Below are positions 1-10,597 of a stretch of 64,000 nt of DNA, piece after piece. The stretch comes from Rhizobium sp. BT04 (GTDB lineage Bacteria; Pseudomonadota; Alphaproteobacteria; Rhizobiales; Rhizobiaceae). A program made the translations under genes and the position numbers. Under the pieces are notes generated by a model, which worked only from the letters and a program-made list of their open reading frames with translations, did no database searches and had not been told where the DNA came from. Location: contig NZ_CP125650.1 in the NCBI RefSeq assembly GCF_030053135.1, positions 310,001 through 374,000 of the forward strand, written 5' to 3'. Each line of letters opens with the position of its first letter. Position 1 is the first letter of the stretch.

Positions 1-1
1 A

Positions 2-610
2 CAGGAGGCTGGCAACGCGATCGCCGATGTGCTCCTCGGCAAGGCCGAGCCCTCGGGCCGACTGGCACAGACCTTCCCCGTGCGCTGGGCTGACAACCCC
101 ACACATACTGAGGATGACGCGGTCTATCCAGGTAAGGACGGCCATGTGCGATATGACGAAGGTGTGTTCGTCGGTTATCGGCACTACGACCGCCACGGCA
201 TTAAGCCGCTGTTCCCGTTCGGTCATGGTCTCGGTTATTCAAGCTTTGCGATGTCGGACCTGACGGTAGGGCTACCAGACGCTGCCGGCGCGGTGACAGT
301 GACACTGGAATTGACCAACATCAGCGAGCGGCCAGGTTCGGCAGTGGTGCAAATCTATGTCGGCGATGTTGAAGCATCTATACCCAGACCGGTTAAAGAG
401 CTGAAAGCCTTCTCGAAAATTGCCCTGGAACCCGGTGAGAAACGAAGGTTGCGTTTCATACTTGACGCCCGAACATTTGCCTTCTTCGACACGACCGAGC
501 GGCGTTGGCGGATAGAGGCGGGGGAATTTGCAGTGATGGCTGGGTTCTCGGCCACCGACATCCGTTTGAGTTTAACTGTCACGCAAAAGGGCGCTGTCTT
601 GGCGCTCTGA
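2..610 (+). CDS. GH3 family beta-glucosidase, C-terminal part (5' end outside window)
   Basis: The reading frame is already open at base 2 and begins with QEAGNAIADVLLG, the typical sequence of the second glycoside hydrolase family 3 domain. It continues through PSGRLAQTFP and a YPFGHGLGYS-like block (FPFGHGLGYS). The last about 115 residues form a fibronectin type III-like C-terminal domain (VTLELTNISERPGSAVVQIYVGD). The catalytic N-terminal domain lies upstream of the window. The family removes terminal beta-linked glucose or xylose from plant-type oligosaccharides. No signal peptide can be judged. The gene ends cleanly at TGA and is followed by IS debris. Substrate is not predictable from this part. 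Confidence 0.9.
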   Translation, partial: QEAGNAIADVLLGKAEPSGRLAQTFPVRWADNPTHTEDDAVYPGKDGHVRYDEGVFVGYRHYDRHGIKPLFPFGHGLGYSSFAMSDLTVGLPDAAGAVTVTLELTNISERPGSAVVQIYVGDVEASIPRPVKELKAFSKIALEPGEKRRLRFILDARTFAFFDTTERRWRIEAGEFAVMAGFSATDIRLSLTVTQKGAVLAL

Positions 611-834
611 ATGGGCCGCAAATCAATGACCACATTGGGCAGTGGTCGAGTTCCAACGTATGCAGTTTTGGCGGTGAAGCTGGGTGAGTTGAGTGAGAGA
701 ATGCCTCAAAACCGGTACTTGGTTAATGGCATGGCGAAACACCGCCTGCGCCTCCAAAAACAGGCAATGTTTTCTGAACGATCGTAAGCGCGATTTTCCC
801 CGCACCTTCTGCAATTGAGTGAGCTTTGGCATGA

Positions 835-860
835 GGTGTCCACCAAAATAGGTGGACACC
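835..860. repeat. Perfect inverted repeat GGTGTCCACC / GGTGGACACC
   Basis: Two 10-bp arms (835-844 and 851-860) are exact reverse complements around a 6-bp AAAATA loop. The repeat lies 34 bp downstream, on the minus strand, of a decayed IS3-type transposase stop. It may be an insertion-sequence end, or the junction of two ends; no T-run follows it, so it is not an obvious terminator. Confidence 0.6.
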
Positions 861-893
861 AAGGGATGGAAGAAGTGACCTGCCACTGAATTT

Positions 894-975
894 TCATCCG
901 GCGGCGATTAGATGTGGAGCCTCGGCCGGGGTCTGGTATCCGAGCGATGAGTGCGGCCGGAAATGGTTGTACAAC
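894..975 (-). pseudogene. IS3-family transposase, C-terminal scrap
   Basis: On the minus strand one frame reads LYNHFRPHSSLGYQTPAEAP followed by HLIAAG and a stop at 894. The RPHSSLGY(Q/R)TPAE motif is the diagnostic C-terminus of IS3-family (DDE) transposases. Nothing of the D, D, E catalytic core survives upstream. Only the tail is left, so it is inactive. A second copy of the same tail and flank is at 33683-33730. The rest of 611-1374 shows no coding signal. Confidence 0.7.
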
Positions 976-1422
976 ACGACGACAGAACACCCACGGGACC
1001 GAGGTTCGCGAGCTTTTGTATCCGTGGCATCCCTGGTCCGGGCAACCCGTTCACGTGCATGAGGCGGTGTCCAAAGGGAAGCATATTTCCGCTGCAGCCT
1101 TTCTGGTTCTTCTTCTGGTCGACTTCTTGAGGTCCCATCGTGGATGTTCGACCGATCAATGAGTGGTTGTTGGCGCAGCCTGGCGGTTCCGCACGTCGAT
1201 CTCGCAAGCCTGCATTCTTTGGCAAGATTGCTGAAGGACGCTGATGCCTCATCGCAATCTTCGGTAATGGGCGCAGCACTTTGGTCGACTCAGCCTATTC
1301 AACGCCATGGTGAGGCAGCTAAATGCTGACTTCCAAGAGAACCTTGAGCCTGCCCATCGATGCAAAATAGCTAATAGCGCGGCAATCAGGATGAGACGCT
1401 TGCGACAATCTGGATGAGATTC

Positions 1423-3926
<2,504 letters not shown>

Positions 3927-3989
3927 TCACTCCGTCACACCCCGGCGCGAGTCTCATCCTGATTGACGCTGAATCTCATCGAGATCGCC

Positions 3990-5515
3990 GCTACGCATAA
4001 AAGAGCCAGCCTGCCCGTCTAACCAATGCGAGCAGAACTCTCGGGACATTGTCACCCAACTTGTAGAGGGCCATCTTCGGCGTCAAGGCGCAGACCTCAA
4101 CCGCTTCCGAGCAGAGAACTACGTCGGGTGCTGGACATATTTGTGAAGAACCCAACACGGCACAATACTTTTATCATCACGGAATGGGCGCGGCAGTCGG
4201 CCAGCAGCCAGGCGCCTGTAAAATCCAAGTGTCGAGCCGACAGGGCCTTGAAGGCATGCCTGAAACCAGGATGAGGGAACATATCGCCGGATTGGGCCGA
4301 GTTGAAGAACGTTGTGGGCAAGAATCTGTGCCCTCACCTCATCAGTCCAATTCCGCCGCCGCCGCCGACAGGTGATCTTTGAGCTCATTTGGGGATCGTT
4401 AGCGTTCAGCTTCGGTAGGCGGACGTGCATTTTTGCGATGGTGGAAGTTGTCGGCAGGTGGGCAACACGTGAAATATGGTTCTTCACTGAAATCGAGGGC
4501 ATCAGACACGTCCCGCGCTCGCCGCGACAGAGCGTCCGACGAGACCTCGAACCATCTTCCGCGAACACTTCATAGCACTGCCTGCAACGTGCTTCGTGTA
4601 GACTGCAATCTTCAGTACATCGTTAAGCGAGGTCGTGTCTGAACAACACCGTAGGCATGCCGGATCCTCCGTATTCGAGATGGAATAGAGCGCCTCAGGA
4701 ATGGTCCCATTTCATCCCGAGGAGGAGAAGTGAAATTGCCATAGTGGCGTGGCGGCGTTTGTTCGCGAGGCTCATGCTACGTGAGTGTCGAGAAGATTGC
4801 GACGGATTTAAGTTTCGATCGCCGTGGTTTACCGGAATGCACCTTCCGCTATTTCGCCGCCGAGACGTTGGTCGAGTTCCTCGTGCTGGCCGTTGCGGCA
4901 ACTTGGCGATTCACGCCGCCACCGCGCGCCTATCGCTGCGGCAGCACAGCCGGCTTCGACGCATCTTCATTCAGACAAGGCGATGGCAAAAATCATCGTC
5001 ACGCCCGCGCGCGCTGGCCCTGTCGAGATTGCGGCCTTCCTGATGAAAGGCGACGTCGATCCGCTGGACGCCAAGAAGTGACCTTCGTCTTGTCGACCCC
5101 CCCTGCGGGAATAGAGCCAATCAAGCGTGCGGCGCGCCAGTGGGAGGACGGCACTTGGCGCGAGAACGTGCCGTTGCGGCAAGTGGAACATCCGTGTCGA
5201 TTCTCGCGTCAGCGATTTTGAGCTTGCTCGGGCTTCCGGCGAGATTGAAATTGGGAATTTGAATGCCTTCACTGCAAACACACCGGATCTTCATTTTACG
5301 TGGCGCAACTTTCCTCAAACGAACCCGCACCCGTGCGGTATTTGGCCACATCCTCGCCGAGGCCGGAGCCGGAATAACCGGGTCCGAGCTTCACTCTCAT
5401 CACATCAAGGGTGCCTGCCACGAGCAAACGCCTTATAATTGGCGCGAAGCCAAACCGCGTCGGTGACAGGGCACTCACAGTAATGGGCAGGGTGCGGCTG
5501 TGGGCCGGCAATTGC
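3990..5515. other. Gene-poor stretch with transposon debris
   Basis: No convincing intact gene is seen over about 1.5 kb. On the minus strand near 4300-4376 one frame reads CRRRRRNWTDEVRAQIL, which resembles the N-terminus of IS66-family OrfA (RRRRWSDEEKARIV type) and then breaks off. A plus-strand frame at 4983-5081 (MAKIIVTPARAGPVEIAAFL) has no recognisable family. The rest looks like decayed sequence without ribosome-binding sites or conserved motifs. Confidence 0.45.
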
Positions 5516-6540
5516 TTATTTTGACGCGTCGCTTTTGTTGGCATGCGCCTGAATTTGCGTGCATCGCTCGATCAGGTGCTCGAACGGCTCGGAATCGCCG
5601 AGCAGCAGGCCGTCGTCGACCATGCGCGCGTAATCCTCGCCGAGCGCACGCAGACCTTCTCCGGATGGCGTCAGAACCAGATTGCCGTTGACGGCTGCGG
5701 CGTAGTCGATGGGCGAGCGGTCGGCCGCCTTTTCCGCAAAAAACATGGATTTGTGTTTCGCCACGGCATTGGCGAGTTGCCGATCCGCGGATGCTTTGTC
5801 GGCGAAACCAGCATCGTCCAGCCGGACGACATCATGCCAGTGGCGGGCAAAACGATCGCCGCGAAGGCGCTCCTGCAGGCAGAAGACATGGATGGCGGTC
5901 GCTTTCTCCCACAACGTCCGCTCCGCGTGCATGACGCGGGGACTCGCTTTCGGAAATTCGACACCATCAACCTGGCCCGACGCGTCACAGTCGACGGATA
6001 CTGGCCGGCTCGCCGGTCGACCGCGCTCCGAATTCGAGCATGACGCTCGGGGCGACATAGCCGGATCCGCTGCTCACCGCTTCATAGTCGAGGTAGAGCG
6101 TATCGTCCTCGAGGCGGATTGCCGCCGGAAGAGATTGAACGCGCAACGCGCCATAACCGGCTCCACCGAGCCCGCCACCCAGACCGGAAGCCGCTTTCGC
6201 ACCTCGCTGGTCCAGTGTTTCTCCTCGCTGCGGGTTTTCGGCAGTGCTTCGTCATTGTCGCCAACCAAGTCCGGCGCCAGGGCGCGGATATCGTAGGTCA
6301 GGTCGACATCCTCGGAGAACCTTTTGATGACACCGTAGGCTTTCGAAAGCGAGGTGCCGCCCTTGAAGACGAGATGCTCACCGAGCTTGGACGAAAAGAG
6401 CGTCTGCAGCGTCCAGACGACCCAGACATCCTTTTCGAGGAGATGAATGGGCCGTCCGGTGCGGTCGGCCGCCACCGCCAAGGCTTCGCGTCGGTTATCC
6501 TTTGACAAGGTCAGAAACAGATCAGCGATGCGCAGCCTTT
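5516..6540 (-). pseudogene. AbiEii-type nucleotidyltransferase toxin, frameshifted
   Basis: The N-terminal part has the hallmarks of the AbiEii/AbiGii toxin family: LVFKGGTSLSKAYGVIKRFSEDVDL, with GG-T-S and D-V-D nucleotidyltransferase residues. The frame then stops at 6074, but a second frame carries LPAAIRLEDDTLYLDYEAV and SVMLEFGARSTGEPA. The first frame resumes with SVDCDASGQVD...RTLWEKATAIH and a full C-terminus ending at 5516. Two frame changes (near 6150 and 6000) therefore break one gene. The likely start overlaps the end of the abiEi gene, near 6510-6540. Sequencing error is possible but two shifts plus a broken partner favour decay. Confidence 0.8.
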
Positions 6541-7088
6541 CCTACGCTTCTTGCAAGCCAGGTCGGAAACTGCGGAGCCGCCGCCACCAGCTCGCCGAAC
6601 GCGTCTGGCGGCAGCTTTCGCTTGATCCGCGACAGTGCTTCATCGGCCCTTTCCGGCCCAAGCCATGCAAGTGCGCGGACCGCCACGCCAGCAGGTCGAT
6701 CGGCCAAGGCCAATTGCCAGCGCGGCACGTGCTTGAGCTCGACCGTCTGCTGTCCAAGGGTCATCGTCCGGCTACGGCCGGATGTCAGGTAGACGGAGCG
6801 GACCGGGACCTGGGAGGTCAGGCCCAGGGCATTTGCCGCGGCGGCGCCATCGAGACGATGACCTCACCGCGCTGCTGCGCCACCGCCTCTACGGCCTGTT
6901 CGACCGTCGGCGGCCGACTGCCAAAGCGACTTTTGACGGGCCGCATATAGATACCACGGCCCGCCCGGACGAGCTCGCCACGCTCGGCCAGGCGCGACAG
7001 AGCCTGATCCAGGGCGGCTCGATTTCCGAGATGCAAAAAACTCTTTGCCGAAAGCGCGGTCCTTCCGGCAGTCGTTCAGCATGTCCCA
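6522..7088 (-). pseudogene. AbiEi-type antitoxin, frameshifted
   Basis: Separate minus-strand frames together give the AbiEi/DUF6088-like antitoxin: KEFF, HLGNRAALDQALSRLAERG (winged helix), GRGIYMRPVKSRFG, then ANALGLTSQVPVRSVYLTSG and TMTLGQQTVELKHVPRWQLA. The frame changes near 7036 and again near 6850, where TCGATGGCGCC appears one base short of the expected S-D-G-A coding. The stop at 6522 lies inside the start region of the downstream toxin gene, the usual bicistronic order. In the intact family it represses the operon and neutralises the toxin. Confidence 0.75.
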
Positions 7089-7234
7089 TGATTTGCTATG
7101 TCAGCTTTTGCATGGCATTTCTCTTGTCAGAATTATATGCAAGTTTCTGACAGTTTGCAATGAGAGGGGAAGACGGCGAGCCCGGACGGTGCTGACCAAT
7201 TTTTATCGGTCAGTGACCCGCTGTCTCTTCACAA

Positions 7235-7444
7235 TCACGATTCATCTATCAGGCCGTCAAACACTTCCACCATCGCATCGCTGATGGCCTTGCCTAGCGC
7301 GGCTGCAGCGTTTGCAAGCGCCTCGTCGTCCATATCGCGAGCGGCCATCGCAAAAGCAGTTCCCTCGGACGTTACGATTTCCCGCGCCCGCTCAATTGCC
7401 CAAAGGCCGAAGTCGCTGCGGCTGCTGATTTCCACGGTTTCCAT
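7235..7444 (-). CDS. Small acidic hypothetical protein
   Basis: 69 residues, beginning METVEISSRSDFGLWAIERA and ending in DGLIDES. ATG at 7444 is preceded by a good GGGGA ribosome-binding site at proper distance, and codon use resembles the neighbouring T3SS genes. It is Ala- and acid-rich with predicted helix and no membrane segment. It is divergent from the large T3SS-associated gene at 7768. I do not recognise a family. A small chaperone is one possibility but nothing shows it. Confidence 0.5.
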   Translation of the reverse strand: METVEISSRSDFGLWAIERAREIVTSEGTAFAMAARDMDDEALANAAAALGKAISDAMVEVFDGLIDES

Positions 7445-7767
7445 GTTGTCCCCTGATTTGTTCGAGAGGACGGCTTATACCGATTTGCCGGACAATGCAG
7501 TCTGAAAACCGAGCCCGAGGACCGACTTTGATCTGTCTCGTGAGCGCATTCCCTACGGTAGCGTGCTCTATTGCGCCGCACCTTGGCGACTGCGGTGTCA
7601 CCAGCATTTGTACTGCGGTATAATTTGGAAGCGCTATGTGGGGGTCAATGGTTCAATTTTGCCGCTCCGATAGCACCCATTTGTCATATCACTGAAAAAC
7701 TTCTGACCTAACGAGGCTTTCCGGGCCTCCGTTCAGGGTGCGGCCGTCGATCAGGAGTGACGAAATC
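7445..7767. promoter_or_regulatory. Divergent intergenic region at the left edge of the T3SS island
   Basis: About 320 bp separate two divergent genes, so promoters for both are expected here. I found no clear tts box and no correctly spaced -24/-12 pair; TGGTTC-N-TTGCC near 7650 has one base too few between GG and GC. Confidence 0.35.
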
Positions 7768-10377
7768 ATGTTGGAACGTGTTGGCAGCGGATCGAAAGAG
7801 GTCGAAACCCTGGTCGTGGACCTCGACCAGAAAGACGTGACTGGCCGTTCTGCATCGACAAAAACCATCGACGCCGGCGAAATACGCAAGATCGCGCCGA
7901 GCGGCAACGGGCAGGCACTCGACATCTCCGCTGCGCGGGGCTTCGTCGGGTTTACCCAGAGCAAAAGCGGCGCCACCGCGATCCTGGTCGATGCAAAGGT
8001 GAGCACGCCCGAAACCGACCCGGGCAACGATCTCAAGATCGACCTGGACGGTTTGAAAAAGGTTGCCGCTTCCGAATTCGGCAGCACCGTTCCCAACAAC
8101 ATCACCCACCTGTTCAACCCGACCATCCAGGCGATGGCCAAGCAGTTTTACGGGGGAGACAGCCCCGCGGTGCGCGATCAGTTCAAGGCCGACGTCAAGG
8201 CGCTTCTCGGTCCGCTGCTCGACAAGGTAGGCGCCGGAGAGGTCAGTCAGGCTGATCTTGGCGGCCTTCTGGAGCGCCTGACCTCGCGTCTGAGCGCTCC
8301 CGGCGGCAAGGAAGTCTGGGGTTACCGCCACGCGGTACAGACCGCGCTCGAAGGGCTCGTCATGGGCGCCAGCCTGGTCTCGAAGCTCCCGGCCAATGCC
8401 GAGTGGGACAAGAGCGTCTCGCCGCTACCCTCCAGCAATCTCGCCAGCTATTCGTTCAACGACGTCATGGCGGCAATCATGATCGGCACCGGGCTGGCCG
8501 GCAAGGGCATTGCGGCCAACGGCTCAGATCGCGGGCGCTTCTTCGCCGGCAGCGGCGGTGACGCCTGGATCGCCGAGCGTATGTTCGCCACCACGGACAA
8601 TGGCTGGAGCAAGACCGTCCAAAATCTCGATCTGCCCTATATCGACAGCGACTATCTGACATCGAGCCTCAAGAAGATGGACCTTGTCATGTCGGGCTCG
8701 GATGCCATCGAGCCGGTCGTGGAGCGCCCGATCGACGAGAACGACATCCTGGAAAGCAAGGTGCTGCGCGGCTACGCTCCGTCGACCGCCTATGAGCCGA
8801 CGCTGAAGAAGCTCGACGAACTCAAATACGGCATTCTCGGCGACGCCGTGAAGGACGTGAACCGGAATTTCGTCGCGCCCGACAACATGGACCACCTCGA
8901 CCAGCTGACGCCGGAACAGAAGGCGACGGTGCTCTACGATCTCATCGAGATCAAACAGCAGTTCAATGGCTATATGAACCAGTATGGCGACAGCGTGCCC
9001 GATGGCGAGCGCGTCGGCAAGGACCTCGATGCGCGGATCGAAAAGCTGACGGCCGATCCGGCGACGCAGCAGCATCTCTCGGATATCTTCGCGAGCGGCA
9101 TGAAGGAATATCTGCAAAGCCCGGAGAATTCCGATCTGCTCACCAACATCGAAGACGCCTATCTGATCGATATCGGCGGCGGCAAGGCGATCGACCGGGC
9201 GCTGAGCGCCGGCAAGAGCTTCGAAGATGCCCTGAAGGATTATTATTCCGAACTCAACACGCTCGTCGATCTCCTGCCCCAGGATTATATCGACGCGCAT
9301 CTCGACGCCGCGAACGTCACCTTCTCGAACATCGTCAAGGAACATTATATCGGCGACGGCCAGGGTGTCGATCTCGAGCCGCTGCTGTCGGGTCCGGATG
9401 ACACATTTGTGCCCGGCGCAACGAATGACGCCATCAGCCAGTTGGCAAACACCTTCGCCGAGGATTTCATCAGCAAAAACGGCCCGGCAGATGGCGGCGA
9501 GACGCTGAAGCAGAACCTGGCGCAGGATATAGCGCGCGACGTCGACGGCGTTCTGCGCATGGTGCGCGGCGGTATGAAGCTCGACGACGCGCTTGCCTCC
9601 TTCAAGGATTCGCTCGACCTGCCGCGCCAGACCCGTACACCTGCCGGCATCGATGCCGAAGTGTACAAGGCCGGTCTGATGCACGCCGTGCAGATGCTGA
9701 CGATGTCGAGCGTGCTGGTGGCGCACGGCCTCGGTGTCGGCGGCAAGTGGACGCCGGCCGATATCGCCGCTGCGGTCGGCTCGGCGACACAGATCGTCGG
9801 CATGACGATGGAGGGGCTCGGCAAGAACCTCGACGTTGCCGGCAAACCGTTCAGCGCCTTCGGCAATCAGCCTGGCAGCTGGGGCAAGGGGATCTCGATG
9901 AACTTCTCGCCGAAGACGATGGAAGCGGCAGGCAAGATCCTCGGCGCGGCCGGCGGCCTCGCCATGGCCGGCCTCGGCTTCTATTCGGCGTCGCGGTCGA
10001 TGAAGGCCGGCGACCGCGCCAAGGGCGCGCTCGAAATAATCGGCGGCATTGCCGGTACCGGCAACGCGCTGATCGGTTTCTCCGAGGCGATGCTTTATCT
10101 GACCAATGCCATGTCCCGTGCCTTTTCCGGACTCGGAACGGTGGCGCCGGAAGTCGTGACCATCTTCAGCAGCGCCGCCAAAACCGGCCTTGCCGCGGCC
10201 GGACTGGTCACCGGCCTCGTTGCCTCGGCCGTCGGGCTGGCGCTTGGTCTGTGGGATATGGCCAATGGCGTGAAGAAGCTCGACAAAATGGAAAAGCAGC
10301 TGAACGAGAAGCTTGAACGCTACACCGGCGAGTCCGTGCATCTCGAATTTGGGCCAGACCCGTCATTCATCTGGTAG
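7768..10377 (+). CDS. Large T3SS-associated protein A (putative translocator/effector, HrpK-like)
   Basis: 869 residues from the ATG at 7768, chosen because AGGAG lies 11 bases upstream; an in-frame GTG at 7738 has no such site. Low-complexity charged N-terminus, Ala/Gly/Asp-rich body, no N-terminal export signal. The C-terminal about 200 residues hold several hydrophobic stretches (LAMAGLGFYSAS, LAAAGLVTGLVASAVGLALG) followed by an amphipathic tail, the layout of T3SS translocators such as HrpK. Residues about 88-310 are nearly identical to a segment of the next gene. Position beside the secretion operon suggests a secreted substrate. The HrpK assignment is an inference from layout and context. 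Confidence 0.8.
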   Translation: MLERVGSGSKEVETLVVDLDQKDVTGRSASTKTIDAGEIRKIAPSGNGQALDISAARGFVGFTQSKSGATAILVDAKVSTPETDPGNDLKIDLDGLKKVAASEFGSTVPNNITHLFNPTIQAMAKQFYGGDSPAVRDQFKADVKALLGPLLDKVGAGEVSQADLGGLLERLTSRLSAPGGKEVWGYRHAVQTALEGLVMGASLVSKLPANAEWDKSVSPLPSSNLASYSFNDVMAAIMIGTGLAGKGIAANGSDRGRFFAGSGGDAWIAERMFATTDNGWSKTVQNLDLPYIDSDYLTSSLKKMDLVMSGSDAIEPVVERPIDENDILESKVLRGYAPSTAYEPTLKKLDELKYGILGDAVKDVNRNFVAPDNMDHLDQLTPEQKATVLYDLIEIKQQFNGYMNQYGDSVPDGERVGKDLDARIEKLTADPATQQHLSDIFASGMKEYLQSPENSDLLTNIEDAYLIDIGGGKAIDRALSAGKSFEDALKDYYSELNTLVDLLPQDYIDAHLDAANVTFSNIVKEHYIGDGQGVDLEPLLSGPDDTFVPGATNDAISQLANTFAEDFISKNGPADGGETLKQNLAQDIARDVDGVLRMVRGGMKLDDALASFKDSLDLPRQTRTPAGIDAEVYKAGLMHAVQMLTMSSVLVAHGLGVGGKWTPADIAAAVGSATQIVGMTMEGLGKNLDVAGKPFSAFGNQPGSWGKGISMNFSPKTMEAAGKILGAAGGLAMAGLGFYSASRSMKAGDRAKGALEIIGGIAGTGNALIGFSEAMLYLTNAMSRAFSGLGTVAPEVVTIFSSAAKTGLAAAGLVTGLVASAVGLALGLWDMANGVKKLDKMEKQLNEKLERYTGESVHLEFGPDPSFIW
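8029..8698 (+). repeat. Direct repeat, copy 1, of a 670-bp coding cassette
   Basis: Aligns to 11669-12338 with a constant offset of 3640 and no gaps. By eye about 50 of 670 bases differ (roughly 93% identity), clustered near 8240-8330. It encodes the shared central domain of the two large T3SS-associated proteins. Confidence 0.95.
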
Positions 10378-10597
10378 AGGCAGAGGGGCGGCAACGATGA
10401 CCGCCACAGCCTGGGAAATACCCTGCGACCCCTCGGTAAAAATGTGATTTTTGATCTCCAGGCGCGAGGCCGCTGCATTTTATGCAACCGCGATGTCCGA
10501 TCGGGCTTGAATTATCACGCAAAGGTCGATCTTATGCCTAACGTAAGGTAAACGACGTCATCCGCGAAAAGCGGAAAAAGAAAATCAAAGGGAACGC

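Noticed and set aside
7640..7662. TGGTTC...TTGCC as a sigma-54 promoter for the T3SS
   Set aside because: Only nine bases separate GG and GC; ten are needed for RpoN recognition.
8524..10341. Long open frame of 605 codons on the minus strand
   Set aside because: It is antisense to the large T3SS-associated protein A; the composition (His/Arg/Gly-rich) is that of a shadow frame in GC-rich coding DNA, with no ribosome-binding site or family motif.
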